Shown: one piece after another, positions 8,906 through 17,885 of the stretch
Position numbering within the stretch: the stretch's first letter is position 1
Layout: every line of letters begins with the position of its first letter
Source of the DNA: Gottfriedia acidiceleris
GTDB lineage: Bacteria > Bacillota > Bacilli > Bacillales > Bacillaceae_G
Direction: 5' to 3'
Assembly (NCBI RefSeq): GCF_023115465.1
Contig: NZ_CP096034.1
Location: 2,914,001-2,978,000 of the forward strand
Length of the DNA: 64,000 nucleotides
Position numbers and translations under genes: made by a program
Notes under the pieces: generated by a model
Databases searched by the model: none
What the model saw: the letters and a program-made list of their open reading frames with translations, nothing else
What the model was told of the DNA's origin: nothing

Positions 8906-9094
8906 CATATAATTACCTATACCAGTTAAGGTATTATGACCCAGAAACCTGTATAATAGCAGATCCTTTCTAAAGGAAAACTAGCAAATATGCTCTATAG
9001 AATAAAAATTTGCTAATTTTCTATCATAAAGAGCAACCTTATCTACTCAAAATAGAAAATACCTTTAAAATACAACATACTCGAGTTACATTAC

Positions 9095-9127
9095 AAAAAA
9101 AGGGGCATCCCGTGGACTGCCCCTTTT
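9095..9127 (-). terminator. Terminator of the M42 peptidase gene
   Basis: GGGGCAGTCC...GGATGCCCC stem with a T-run on the minus strand, 7 nt past the stop codon. Confidence 0.85.
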
Positions 9128-9133
9128 ACATTA

Positions 9134-10171
9134 TTACTTTGTTAAATATAAATACAATAATTTCATCGTATTTTCCATCGCACTATAATGCGTTCTTTCC
9201 ATACCATGAGAAGCGTGAACACCTGGTCCAATTAACGCACCACGAATATCTTGGCCTCCGCGTAAAGCAGCAACTGTATCAGAACCGTACATTGGATAAA
9301 TATCTACTGCATAGCTAAGTTCATTTTCTTTTGCTAAGTTGACTAAATCCGTCGTCATATTGTAATCATATGGACCACCAGAGTCTTTTGCACAAATCGA
9401 GACATCGTATTCAGTACAGCTTAAATCATCTCCAATACAACCCATATCAACTGAAATTAATTCAGTAATATCAGATGGGATATAAGATGATCCATGTCCA
9501 ACTTCTTCATACGTTGAAATAAATAATTTTGTTGTATATGTAGGTACAATTTTTTCTCTTTTAAATAATTCAAGTAAGCCGATTAAACATGCAACACTTG
9601 CTTTATCATCAATAAATCTTGATTTTATAAATCCGCTTTCAGTAATTGTCGTTTTTGGATCGAAGAAAATAAAGTCTCCAGGGCTAATTCCAAGATTTAG
9701 TACATCTTCTTTTGACTTAACGCATTCATCAATACGTACTTCCATGTTTTCTGGATCGCGTTTTTTTGTTTTACTATCTTCGAAAACGTGAATTGATGGA
9801 CTTGTAGATAAAAATGTACCTGTATATAATTTTCCTTCGCGCGTTCTAATTTGACAATATTCACTATCAAGAGTTGGTACGATTGGTCCACCAATAATTG
9901 TAAATTTTAAAGTACCTTTACTTGTAATTGATCGAACCATTGCCCCTAATGTATCAACATGTGCTGATAATCCGATCACTTGCTCATTGCTTTTACCAGG
10001 AATTGTGATCACGCCACAACCTTTATTAGTCGTTTCAAAATCATATCCTAAACTATTTGTCCAAGACTGAATTAACTCCATAATTTCAAAACAAAAACCA
10101 CTTGGGCTATTAAACTCTAGTAATTGTTTAGCTGTTTGTAGGACATATTCTTTGTCAATTTTAATATTCAT
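9134..10171 (-). CDS. M42 family metallo-aminopeptidase
   Basis: 345 aa, usual length for M42 (YtoP/FrvX/PepA-like) di-zinc aminopeptidases that trim peptides in the cytoplasm. Visible metal/catalytic motifs: LSAHVDTLG (His-x-Asp), FIDDKAS, TYEEVGHGS (general base Glu plus ligand Glu), SVDMGCIGD, and PGVHASHGMERTH near the C-terminus (His ligand). ATG start with GAAGGGG upstream and a strong terminator downstream. Single-gene unit convergent with the upstream transpeptidase region. Substrate preference cannot be read from sequence. Confidence 0.85.
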   Translation of the reverse strand: MNIKIDKEYVLQTAKQLLEFNSPSGFCFEIMELIQSWTNSLGYDFETTNKGCGVITIPGKSNEQVIGLSAHVDTLGAMVRSITSKGTLKFTIIGGPIVPTLDSEYCQIRTREGKLYTGTFLSTSPSIHVFEDSKTKKRDPENMEVRIDECVKSKEDVLNLGISPGDFIFFDPKTTITESGFIKSRFIDDKASVACLIGLLELFKREKIVPTYTTKLFISTYEEVGHGSSYIPSDITELISVDMGCIGDDLSCTEYDVSICAKDSGGPYDYNMTTDLVNLAKENELSYAVDIYPMYGSDTVAALRGGQDIRGALIGPGVHASHGMERTHYSAMENTMKLLYLYLTK

Positions 10172-10342
10172 AGCTTTTCCCCTTCAATTTTGAAATTTTC
10201 ATGCAATTCTCAACGTATTTATCATACATTTATTTGTGTTTGTTATCAATAATTCAAAATACTGCCTTAACATGTTTGGCGTATTGCTATTGGATTATTT
10301 TCATATAAATGATGTATATCGTAGTTTAAATGAGGTGAAAAT

Positions 10343-10900
10343 GTGTATTTATTCAAACCGATCACTGAAGAAATCCTATTGTTTCAACTAAAATTTACTA
10401 AACAAAATAAAACCAAGAAATTTATTTTGGCTTCTATATTTGCATGTATTGCTGCACTTTTTCAAGCAGCAGGTGGCCTATTACCAGGTATAGGATTATT
10501 TTTAAGTCCACTCGCCACTACACCAATTTTATTATGCTCTGTGTTTTCCATTACAGATGGCATAAAGTCCTATTTTCTAACAATTATGTTGTTATTCATC
10601 ATACAGCCAACTGAACTGATTGTCTTTCCTTTTACAACAGGATTAATGGGACTTGGTTTAGGCTTGACTTTTCACTTTTTTAAAAACAGATTATCAATCA
10701 TTGCGATTGGAGCGACTCTTTTAATGTTAGGTATTATGAGTCTACTATTTTTTTTCCACTTTCCAGTCTTAGGGCCTGGATTTTCTGATTCATTTTCAAT
10801 CAATACTGTTCTAATTATTTTATTATTTTCTTTCCTTTATTGCTGGTTCTGGGTTGAAATTACTTTAATTATTTTTAGAAGGTTAGCTCAGCTAAACTAA
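10343..10900 (+). CDS. Multi-spanning membrane protein of unknown function
   Basis: 185 aa from GTG with GAGGTG 5 nt upstream; an ATG at 10341 is in another frame. A charged N-terminus (to about 35) is followed by about five hydrophobic helices. The GGLLPGIGLFLSPLATTP segment and small, compact topology resemble substrate-binding S components of ECF transporters or YybS-like proteins, but no diagnostic motif is present. Its own bidirectional terminator follows. Confidence 0.5.
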   Translation: MYLFKPITEEILLFQLKFTKQNKTKKFILASIFACIAALFQAAGGLLPGIGLFLSPLATTPILLCSVFSITDGIKSYFLTIMLLFIIQPTELIVFPFTTGLMGLGLGLTFHFFKNRLSIIAIGATLLMLGIMSLLFFFHFPVLGPGFSDSFSINTVLIILLFSFLYCWFWVEITLIIFRRLAQLN

Positions 10901-10924
10901 CTAATTACATATAAACGTTAAATA

Positions 10925-10956
10925 TCCCTTCAGCGAAATCTGAAGGGATTCATTTC
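10925..10956. terminator. Bidirectional terminator
   Basis: ATCCCTTCAG / CTGAAGGGAT perfect 10-bp stem, loop CGAAAT, between convergent genes. Confidence 0.75.
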
Positions 10957-11014
10957 GGTTCGGATTAAGCTCCTTTTAGTCAAACACCACGAATCGCTCA
11001 ACCCTTATTTTTTT

Positions 11015-11482
11015 CTAATCTATGTACTCAATATCATTATTTTGACACCATGCGATCACTAAGTCTTTATATCGTCTGTCACGATAACTATACCAATCCA
11101 TATCAACATTTAACTTTATAACTGCATCTTTAAATCTTCTAAATGCGCCTTTTCCCTCGATTGCTATGAGTAATATGTTTTGTATTTTCTCATCTTTAAT
11201 TGTTAAACAAAAGTCTTCAATCATTTTATATTCATTAATTTCATATTTTGAAGGTAATTCTTTATAGTCCTCAAAATTTTCCACAATTTCATTTGCGATT
11301 TCTATATTTTCTATCTGCCAATCTTGTAAATCATCGAAAACTTTTTCATCTTCAGCATCAATTAGATCATCTTCAGCAACCGAAAAAATTTCACCAGTTC
11401 CTATCTTAATAAATGATCGATAACCATCCATTTGCATTTCCAATTCCTCAATAATATCTTTTATCTTTGCTTTATTTGTCAT
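11015..11482 (-). CDS. UPF0158 family protein
   Basis: 155 aa, very acidic, starting at ATG 11482 with AAGGTG 7 nt upstream. The pattern DGYRSFIKIGTGEI...FDDLQDWQIENIEIANE...FRRFKDAV...WYSYRDRRYKDLVIAWCQ is that of UPF0158 (uncharacterised, soluble, widespread in Firmicutes). The function is unknown. It lies alone between terminators. Confidence 0.65.
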   Translation of the reverse strand: MTNKAKIKDIIEELEMQMDGYRSFIKIGTGEIFSVAEDDLIDAEDEKVFDDLQDWQIENIEIANEIVENFEDYKELPSKYEINEYKMIEDFCLTIKDEKIQNILLIAIEGKGAFRRFKDAVIKLNVDMDWYSYRDRRYKDLVIAWCQNNDIEYID

Positions 11483-11591
11483 AAACAATCACCTTCTTAT
11501 TTTTTATATTAGGCAAATTAGTTGTGTTACATCGCTAATTATACTTGATCGTTCTATAAATGAATGCACTTTTCTTCTAAAAACTTCTAAA

Positions 11592-11621
11592 AGAAAATTG
11601 GAGCTTTAAAAAGCTCCAATT
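11592..11621 (-). terminator. Terminator after the RDD gene
   Basis: ATTGGAGCTTT / AAGCTCCAAT stem followed by TTTTCTTTT on the minus strand. Confidence 0.75.
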
Positions 11622-11650
11622 AAATGTCATAAGTAAATCAATTAATATTA

Positions 11651-12049
11651 TTATTTATAGACTACATACGTATTGGCTAATTTATCATGTAAGGCTGTTT
11701 TCTTATTAGAAAAAGCAATCATTATATAACCTATAAATAAAATGAAACTGGAAACAACTTGAGCTAACCAACGACTAATTGCCTCAAATATGGATAACTT
11801 ACTTCCATCTTTATTGATTACTTTAATGCCAACGGTGACCTTTCCAATTGTCCCTTGCAATTTTGTAGCTGGCAAAAGCATTAAGTAAATAATACCGATA
11901 AGATCAATGAGAAGATTGTATGTAATATTTGTATTAGTAAAGAATCTAAGAAGCAAGGGACTTAGAATGAAACCTAATAAAATAATGATACAATAATCAA
12001 TGATATGGGCACATAATCTTATCCAAAATCCTGCATATTTAAATTCCAA
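11651..12049 (-). CDS. RDD family membrane protein
   Basis: 132 aa from TTG with AGGGGGAG upstream. The family signature is clear: FWIRLCAHIIDY (Arg and Asp of RDD) in helix 1, KLQGTIGKVTVGIKVINKDG between helices 2 and 3, and NKKTALHDKLANTYVV at the end (the conserved LHD). Three to four membrane helices. RDD proteins are of unsettled function; some act in ion transport or as accessory membrane proteins. Confidence 0.85.
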   Translation of the reverse strand: MEFKYAGFWIRLCAHIIDYCIIILLGFILSPLLLRFFTNTNITYNLLIDLIGIIYLMLLPATKLQGTIGKVTVGIKVINKDGSKLSIFEAISRWLAQVVSSFILFIGYIMIAFSNKKTALHDKLANTYVVYK

Positions 12050-12205
12050 TTTTGACTCCCCCTAAAAAGTAACTAGCTATGAAATCACTTTTAGATATTA
12101 AAATAATTATACCTATCTAGTCATATTCTGTAACTTGGGGTAATTTGCCTTTTTTTCATTGAAAGTTAAATAGTCCATATGCTTAACTGACAATTTGTTG
12201 TAGCT

Positions 12206-12262
12206 AAAAAAATGGAAACAGCACCTTTCCGTTATGAAGCGCTGCGCTGTTTCCATTTTTTT
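12206..12262. terminator. Bidirectional terminator with large loop
   Basis: AAAAAATGGAAACAGC pairs with GCTGTTTCCATTTTTT, loop about 23 nt with an inner GAAGCGCTGC element. It can serve the decayed germination gene on the minus strand. Confidence 0.7.
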
Positions 12263-12264
12263 CT

Positions 12265-12705
12265 TTAATTTTCTTTTGAATCCAACTTATTAAGAGCAAA
12301 GGGATAAGGATATGGTAAAAGTATGAATGTTATAATTTCTCCAAATGAGAACATAATTCCCAATGGAAATATAGCCTTTAAAACTCGTTCCCAACCATTT
12401 TCTAAAATCGGTAGTTATCGATTTGATACACATTTAAAATAAACTCAAAGCCAAAAATTAGACAAATAAACATAATTATAATTAAGAATAGAAATTCTGT
12501 TGTACTGGCAAATGTTCCAATCCCTTTGATTAAACCATAAATCACGACAATAAACATTAACATACCGATTGATCTTAATGATGAGACTGTGAACAAAGTC
12601 ATAGTCACCAAATCTTCTAAATCCCGTATAATTTTCCCTGTGATATAAAAAAAACGATCTAAATCATAGCTAGTATTTTTCCAGCATATTTACCTAGTAT
12701 AAATT
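12265..12705 (-). pseudogene. Decayed spore-germination permease (GerAB/GerKB family), fragment
   Basis: Coding similarity continues across at least two frameshifts. Segment 1 (to ~12660) reads KYAGKILAMI then a stop. Segment 2 (12410-12650) reads KIIRDLEDLVTMTLF... and hydrophobic helices ending FEFILNVYQIDNYRF. Segment 3 (12265-12412) reads PILENGWERVLKAIFPLG, MFSFGEIITF, LLPYP and ends LDSKEN. The NG-W-x-P/R and FSFGE elements and order are typical of the C-terminal two thirds of GerAB-type endospore germination permeases (about 365 aa intact). The N-terminus is missing or unrecognisable, and no gerA/gerC partners lie beside it. Evidence for a spore-forming ancestry. Confidence 0.65.
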
Positions 12706-12910
12706 GCACGTATTTGTTAATAGGTATTTTGGAAAATCTCCAATAATTTTATCTGTACAAAAAATAACATTCTTTATTGCAAACTTTCTTTCAGTTTCGT
12801 ATACCTTTGTAAATCTATTACTTTATTATTTCTTTTTCAGTAAATCATAGAATAATATTAACGTTCTAAAAATAAATTTTACAGAGATTAATTAGATGAG
12901 GGGGGAAATT

Positions 12911-13951
12911 TTGAAAATAGTAAAAAGAGCAACCTTTATTGTTCTATGCTTTTTAGGTTCCATTATTTTACTGATTGCCTCTTCTTTTGCTTTTTTAAAT
13001 CTTGTTAAAATCAACATTCATAAACCTACTTCACCACTGTCAGCTGGAATAAGGGGTGTGAATTGGGCGGATGAGCGAGACAATTTTGTTGATGGCGTCA
13101 TTTATGTAAGTGGATTAACCAAAAATGATACAAATGACTCTGCCAAGGTGGTAGGCCGGCAAATTATCGGTCAGATGTTCGACGAAACAGGTGCTAACAC
13201 AGTCAGACTACCCATTAACGAAGCTACAGTCACAAATTATTGGAGTACTTATACAGGGGCCATTGATGCTGCGTTAGAGAGAGGCAAAGTGATTTTTTGC
13301 TATTGGCCCCCGAAAAATGGCAAACCTGAAGATCTCAAAAAATATTTTAGCATGTGGAGTTCTGTTATCAAAAAATACGGAAACAACCCCAACTGTTATT
13401 TTGAACCTATTAATGAGCCCTATGGCTATAATACAAAAGATTTACGCAATCTCTATAATGATTGGCTAACAAGTTTCAAAGTTCCGAAGAAAAATGTAAT
13501 TCTTGATGGAATTGGTTTGGCCGCTCTTTATATTAATCCTCTAGGTGATGACAAACGCCTTGACGGAACAATGCTTGCCGTTCACTGCTATGCGTTTTAT
13601 GCAGGATATGTACATATTAATTCTCTCACAGAAACTGGATGGTCAAATATTTTAACAATCGAAATTGGAAAATACTCCAATCGTGCCATCATTACCGAGT
13701 GGGGAGCACCAATGAAAAGTGGCTTGGATTATTCGGTAAAAAAGAGTAAAAATGATATTAACTATGTTCGTGCAATGAGTAAGAAAATTAATACGATCGG
13801 TGCCGGAAGTGTTTATTGGCCAGGCTTGAGAGATGGGGATTCTTATAGTTTGATGGAGAAAAAAATTACAAACAAACAAATCACTCTTACAGTAACAAAT
13901 CCATCTGGTCTTAAAAAATTGCAAGAATCCTGGGATTTACCTATTCACTAA
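12911..13951 (+). CDS. Secreted or membrane-anchored glycoside hydrolase family 5 enzyme
   Basis: 346 aa from TTG with a GAGGGGGGAAA ribosome site; the ATG at 12896 overlaps that site. Residues 5-30 are one hydrophobic segment (signal peptide or anchor). GH5 features: IRGVNWADE near the start, acid/base Glu in FEPINEPYG (~171), nucleophile Glu in IITEWGAPM (~263), and VYWPGLRDGDSYSL near the end. It should cut beta-linked polysaccharide outside the cell; cellulase, mannanase or other specificity cannot be read. Monocistronic. Confidence 0.75.
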   Translation: MKIVKRATFIVLCFLGSIILLIASSFAFLNLVKINIHKPTSPLSAGIRGVNWADERDNFVDGVIYVSGLTKNDTNDSAKVVGRQIIGQMFDETGANTVRLPINEATVTNYWSTYTGAIDAALERGKVIFCYWPPKNGKPEDLKKYFSMWSSVIKKYGNNPNCYFEPINEPYGYNTKDLRNLYNDWLTSFKVPKKNVILDGIGLAALYINPLGDDKRLDGTMLAVHCYAFYAGYVHINSLTETGWSNILTIEIGKYSNRAIITEWGAPMKSGLDYSVKKSKNDINYVRAMSKKINTIGAGSVYWPGLRDGDSYSLMEKKITNKQITLTVTNPSGLKKLQESWDLPIH

Positions 13952-13969
13952 AATTGTTCGAATGAAGAT

Positions 13970-14001
13970 GACCTCTTGACGCTAGTCGAGGGGCCATTTT
14001 C
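13970..14001 (+). terminator. Probable terminator after the GH5 gene
   Basis: ACCTCTTGAC / GTCGAGGGGC stem with G-U pairs, loop GCTA, then ATTTTC. The rest of 14002-14275 is AT-rich, with a second weak stem CGGTT/AACCG at 14114-14143 followed by an A/T run, and no gene. Confidence 0.5.
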
Positions 14002-14290
14002 AATTAAGATGAACTTTCATTAAGATTACATATAATCGCTTGATTTAATGAAATAATATAAAAATTTTTATTAGTTTCTCATGGACGAAATTGATACGAG
14101 AAACATAATCACTCGGTTCAAATTTTTGTTCTTTTTAAACCGAAAAAAATTTTTTTTAGTCCATTTCTGCTTGAAAACCTTGCTATTTCAACGTTTTTTC
14201 AACCGGGACTATTCACGTCCACAGGGTGGGTAAAGTCCCTGGAGAAATTGTGATTCGAACGTGTTATAGTGGCTTTAGGAGGTGTTTCTA

Positions 14291-14416
14291 ATGCAAATTT
14301 TAATCTGTAAAGAATGCGAAGAAACTATTGAGTACGCGGAGTATAAAAAAGTTGTGAAAATCTATTCAACTTGCGAAAACTGCAAAAACGAAGCAGCAAC
14401 TTCAACTGTAAAATAA
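14291..14416 (+). CDS. sr1P: SR1P-like GapA-binding peptide
   Basis: 41 aa. It starts MQILICKECEETIEY with TAGGAGGTG 7 nt upstream, and has the two CxxC pairs (CKEC near residue 6 and CENC near 28) and the length of SR1P. In B. subtilis the dual-function small RNA SR1 encodes SR1P, which binds GapA and promotes RNase J1 activity, while the RNA base-pairs with ahrC mRNA. Here a -10-like TATAGT at 14265 would put the transcript start very close to the ribosome site, and a strong terminator at 14514-14543 would end a ~270-nt transcript. Family assignment is from the cysteine spacing and flanking residues. RNA-level function is inference. Confidence 0.75.
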   Translation: MQILICKECEETIEYAEYKKVVKIYSTCENCKNEAATSTVK

Positions 14417-14513
14417 CATAGAACAAAAAAGCTAATAGTGTAATTTAGACTTTATTAAAAAATTTAATTTTTAAGGGTTTAACAAAATATCAATTAATAT
14501 ATTATTGAAAATG

Positions 14514-14543
14514 AAAAAAAAGGATCACAAAAGATCCTTTTTT
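14514..14543. terminator. Bidirectional terminator (SR1-like RNA / Nudix gene)
   Basis: AAAAAAAAGGATC / GATCCTTTTTT, loop ACAAAA, between convergent genes. Confidence 0.85.
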
Positions 14544-14576
14544 ATCTTTATATTGTCTAACTTCCACATTCTAAGT

Positions 14577-15029
14577 TCAAAAGTTAGTATCCTTAAACAA
14601 ATTTAAAATAGGAAGTTCGCACGGATTAATTTCTGATGGAAGTTCATCAAAACTAAAAAAGCTTAACTCGAGCACTTCACTTTCTTCTGGCTCAATTTCC
14701 CCTGTATATTCAGTACAAACATAAGTCGCAATGACATTATATACCTCATCACCATGAGGATATTTATAATAAAATTCTTTTCCAGAAAAAATGTTAAAAA
14801 ACTCAAGGTTTAATGCTGTTAGACCTGTTTCTTCTTTCAATTCTCTTTTAGCCACTTCTTCTAAATTTTCTCCCAACTCTAATGATCCACCAGGTAATCC
14901 CCAAGTCTTATTATCTTTTCTTAATTGTAATAACACTCTCTTCTGTGAATCTAATAGGATAACATTTGCACCTGCCATTAAGATAGGTCGGCTACCTACA
15001 ACTTTTCTTAAATCCATAATATATCCCAT
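14577..15029 (-). CDS. Nudix hydrolase
   Basis: 150 aa. A full Nudix box is present: GGSLELGENLEEVAKRELKE followed by ETGL (GX5EX7REUXEEXGU), residues about 46-68. It hydrolyses a nucleoside diphosphate linked to another moiety (ADP-ribose, oxidised nucleotides or similar). The substrate cannot be read. The preceding WGLPGG and the later ATYVCTEYTGEIEPEESE are typical of ADP-ribose/MutT-like members. ATG start with AAGGAG upstream; single gene. Confidence 0.85.
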   Translation of the reverse strand: MGYIMDLRKVVGSRPILMAGANVILLDSQKRVLLQLRKDNKTWGLPGGSLELGENLEEVAKRELKEETGLTALNLEFFNIFSGKEFYYKYPHGDEVYNVIATYVCTEYTGEIEPEESEVLELSFFSFDELPSEINPCELPILNLFKDTNF

Positions 15030-15217
15030 TGATTTTCTCCTTAATATACGCTGATTATTTTTAATTCTACTTTATCAAATAATTCCATTTTTTTCCACCA
15101 ATCTGACATTTACTTCAAAAACTAGTACAAGTCTTAAAATATACTTATTTTCCTTTTAACCTCTAACCCAAAAAGTAGAATTAATAAAAGGAATATTTTA
15201 TCAATTTAATTACATAT

Positions 15218-15258
15218 ATATACTCTAGTTGTTTTAACTTTAAACAACTAGAGTATAT
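15218..15258. repeat. Perfect palindrome with 17-bp arms
   Basis: Arms at 15218-15234 and 15242-15258 (ATATACTCTAGTTGTTT and its exact complement) are separated by 7 nt. No T-run follows on either strand, so it is not a classic terminator. It lies upstream of the Nudix gene on the minus side. On the plus side it precedes a good ribosome site (AAAAGGAG) and a 65-codon ORF that runs into the next gene's terminator and is probably not real. No recognised gene lies in 15030-15474. Confidence 0.6.
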
Positions 15259-15400
15259 TAAGATCAGACTATCTTTGTTAAAAGGAGAAAATTGAATGAG
15301 GTTGAATCATTTCTCAATAAATAAAACTCTTTGCAATGGCAAACAATCTTTTATGTTTAAGCAAGGCATTATTTATTTGAAAAACATCAATTATCAGCTA

Positions 15401-15445
15401 AATAAAACAACCACTGAAGTGTATATTATTACCTCCGTGGTTGTT
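15401..15445 (-). terminator. Terminator of the sugar dehydrogenase-like gene
   Basis: AACAACCACGGAG...CTTCAGTGGTTGTT stem followed by TTATTT on the minus strand. Confidence 0.7.
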
Positions 15446-15474
15446 AAATGCATAAAACACAAATTAATTATAAG

Positions 15475-16869
15475 CTACGGTACAATTTCATAAATCGTAC
15501 CCATGTTTAAATCAGTTACTTTCATAGAACCATAAACCGCTAAATAGATTTTTGTTTGATTTAAATTTGTTCCCAAACCTACATAATAGGCCGGTTTAGA
15601 TCCAAAGTCATAATCTGTTTGTATTACACTGAAATCACTTTGTTTACCATCCGGTCTTAATTTCGTATAAGCTAAAACCCCTTTAACCTGTGCTTGAGAT
15701 CCTTTTTGTACCAAATCGGTAAACACAACGCTACCAGTTAAACTAGGAATTTCATTTCCTGTGTATGGCTGGACTCCAGTAAGTGCAGTTCCTTCAAATT
15801 TATCTGGTCTTGGATCTTTATGAAAATAGCTAGTTAAAGGTTGAAGACGGCTCGCTGAAAGTGTTACTGATTGATTGTAATAAGCTATTGTTTTTTCATC
15901 CACATCTGGATTTTCAGTGCAGCCTTTTATTGTCGAAGTAGGAAAAGCACCTTCCCAACCTCTCCAGCCGAAGTTAATAAATCCTTCCATTTCAAATTCA
16001 GAATTCATATGGATTAATTGAGTGACAGGCATTGGTTTATAATGAACAAATGAAAAAAGCGACTCGACCAAATCCTGACCGACATTTCCAACATATTTAA
16101 TATATTGATGATAATATCTTTGATATGAAATACCTGTTATATTACGAACCCCTTTAGCTATTACTGTGAGAGTTTCTTGAATACTTGTTGGAAGTTCATT
16201 AAAACGAGTGACAATAGGTGGATTATTGCCGTTTATGTTTCTATCTACATCAATTTCAATTATTTTACCCGCAATTTCCAAATTATCTTGGCTTAAGTTA
16301 AACGGGTCATAGCCTGATCCACCATCTCCTGTTGTTAAAACAAGTTTACTTGTTTCGGGTGAAAAATTTAAGGTGTTTAGACCATTATGATTCAAGAACG
16401 GTCTTCTGATATTCAATAACGTCCGTCGTTTTTGAGGCTGACCATTTGATTGTAGAACCCATTCTTCAACTGTATCAATATGGTTATATTGAGTTTCCCT
16501 ATTTAGCCATTTCAAATTTAATGTTTTGGGATCACATGGATTTGGTTTAAAAGGGGTTGAAAGAGCACTTGGCCCCTGAGAACCAGCTACTGAATAATGG
16601 AGATAAAACAACCCGTTATGATAAAAATTAGGATGAAATGCTAACCCAAGCAAGCCTCGTTCATCATAGCCTCCAGACTCACCTAATTTTATTACTCGAG
16701 GGCGAATATCTAAAAAAGTCCTGATTTCTCCATTTCCTATGTAAAAAATCTCTCCTACTTGTGTTGCAATAAATAATCTTTCAACTGAATCACCTGGAAG
16801 AATAGCTGTTTTCATAACGGTTGGTAAATTAATCTTACTAACAACGGGACGTAACTTAACTTTTAACAA
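15475..16869 (-). CDS. PQQ-type glucose/sorbosone dehydrogenase-like beta-propeller protein
   Basis: 464 aa from TTG with AAGGAGGTG upstream. The sequence reads as the soluble GSDH propeller family: ERLFIATQVGEIFYIG, LDIRPRV, the GLLGLAFHPNFYHNG-FYLHYS motif (~85-100), then TTGDGGSGYDPFNLSQD, IIEIDVD and the NFGWRGWEG motif. These proteins oxidise sugars or related compounds, some with PQQ. No signal peptide is visible, unlike many relatives. Whether PQQ is bound is not shown, and no PQQ synthesis genes are in the window. Monocistronic. Confidence 0.7.
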   Translation of the reverse strand: MLKVKLRPVVSKINLPTVMKTAILPGDSVERLFIATQVGEIFYIGNGEIRTFLDIRPRVIKLGESGGYDERGLLGLAFHPNFYHNGLFYLHYSVAGSQGPSALSTPFKPNPCDPKTLNLKWLNRETQYNHIDTVEEWVLQSNGQPQKRRTLLNIRRPFLNHNGLNTLNFSPETSKLVLTTGDGGSGYDPFNLSQDNLEIAGKIIEIDVDRNINGNNPPIVTRFNELPTSIQETLTVIAKGVRNITGISYQRYYHQYIKYVGNVGQDLVESLFSFVHYKPMPVTQLIHMNSEFEMEGFINFGWRGWEGAFPTSTIKGCTENPDVDEKTIAYYNQSVTLSASRLQPLTSYFHKDPRPDKFEGTALTGVQPYTGNEIPSLTGSVVFTDLVQKGSQAQVKGVLAYTKLRPDGKQSDFSVIQTDYDFGSKPAYYVGLGTNLNQTKIYLAVYGSMKVTDLNMGTIYEIVP

Positions 16870-17055
16870 CTAACAATACACCTCCTTCATAGTATTTTCT
16901 TCTATAAAATTATGATGGGAATAGTTCTATTAGTACCGATATTCATTTCTAATAGATTGATAGTTTCTTTTAGTCTTAATTGTTAAAATAAGGGTATATA
17001 CCTGTACATATGTTTTCATCAATTTGTCTTTTTATATAGAAAGGAAGAAGTTACT

Positions 17056-17379
17056 TTGATAACTGCAATATTTATTCTTTTATTAGCCGGTTTAACAGAA
17101 ATTGGTGGTGGATACCTTATATGGTTATGGCTAAGAGAAGGTCAATCTGCCTATTTAGGATTAATCGGAGGCATTATTTTGGCAGTTTATGGTGTCATTG
17201 CAACGTTCCAAATTTCCCCATCATTTGGTAGAGTTTATGCTGCATGAGGTGTATTTATTGTTCTCTCAATCTTATAGGGCTGGGGAGTTGATAAAAAAAC
17301 ACCTGATTTATACGATTGGATCGGTGCAGCAATCTGTTTAATCGGTGTGTCTATCATTTTATGGGCACCTCGTAATTAA
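17056..17379 (+). pseudogene. ynfA: YnfA/UPF0060 family membrane protein, two internal stops
   Basis: One frame from the TTG at 17056 (GAAGGAAG upstream) to TAA 17377-17379 gives a full-length UPF0060 protein: [20 protein letters not shown], then [40 protein letters not shown] and IGAAICLIGVSIILWAPR. Relatives have AYGG at the TGA position and Trp where TAG stands. Four membrane helices would result if intact. Sequence error could explain one stop but not easily two. The family is of uncertain function (small multidrug-like fold). Confidence 0.8.
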
Positions 17380-17517
17380 TCCCCCTTACTTAATGATATC
17401 AAGCAGCAAATAGACTATTTAGTGAATTTTTTCAAACGATTTTGAAGGATAGTACAATAAGAAATTGAACTATTTAATTAAGAGGTTAATGCTTTTAATT
17501 TTTAAGGAGGGAAAAAA

Positions 17518-17885
17518 TTGACATTGCAAGTAGGCGATATTATTACATTTGAACGAACTTTTGCTGTAAAAGACGTTGAATTGTTTACGAGGTGATGCGC
17601 AGTGCTCACCATGTTACGCCTGATGAACAAGGAAGACTTGTTATTCAAGGTTTGTTGACTGCAACTTTACCAAGTAAAATAGGTGGAGATCACAACGCAC
17701 TAGCACGAACGATAAATTTCGAATTTTTAAGACCTGTTTACTCAGGAGATACAATAACCTGTGAAGTTACAATCGAGAAATTTGAAAAAAAGGAGAATAG
17801 AATATCGATCATGTCATCCTTCTTCTGTACTAATCAGAATAATAAACAAGTATTAAGTGGGAGCTTTGCAGGAGTAATATTATAA
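17518..17885 (+). pseudogene. MaoC-like hotdog dehydratase, frameshifted
   Basis: It begins TTG with AAGGAGGG upstream: LQVGDIITFERTFAVKDVEL, then FTR and TGA at 17593. The rest continues in another frame as RSAHHVTPDEQGRLVIQGLL, TATLPSKIGGDHNALARTIN and FEFLRPVYSGDTITCEVTIE, to TAA at 17885. The two halves join to a normal ~123-aa MaoC domain if about one base is restored near 17590. The catalytic Asp region (GDHxAHH in relatives) is at the break. The neighbouring ynfA-like gene is also broken. Confidence 0.75.

Noticed and set aside
9010-9318. 102-codon plus-strand ORF
   Set aside because: Crosses the M42 peptidase terminator and lies antisense to its coding end; no ribosome site.
15296-15493. 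65-codon plus-strand ORF with a good ribosome site after the 17-bp palindrome
   Set aside because: It runs through the terminator and 3' end of the opposite-strand sugar dehydrogenase-like gene and has no recognisable protein features.
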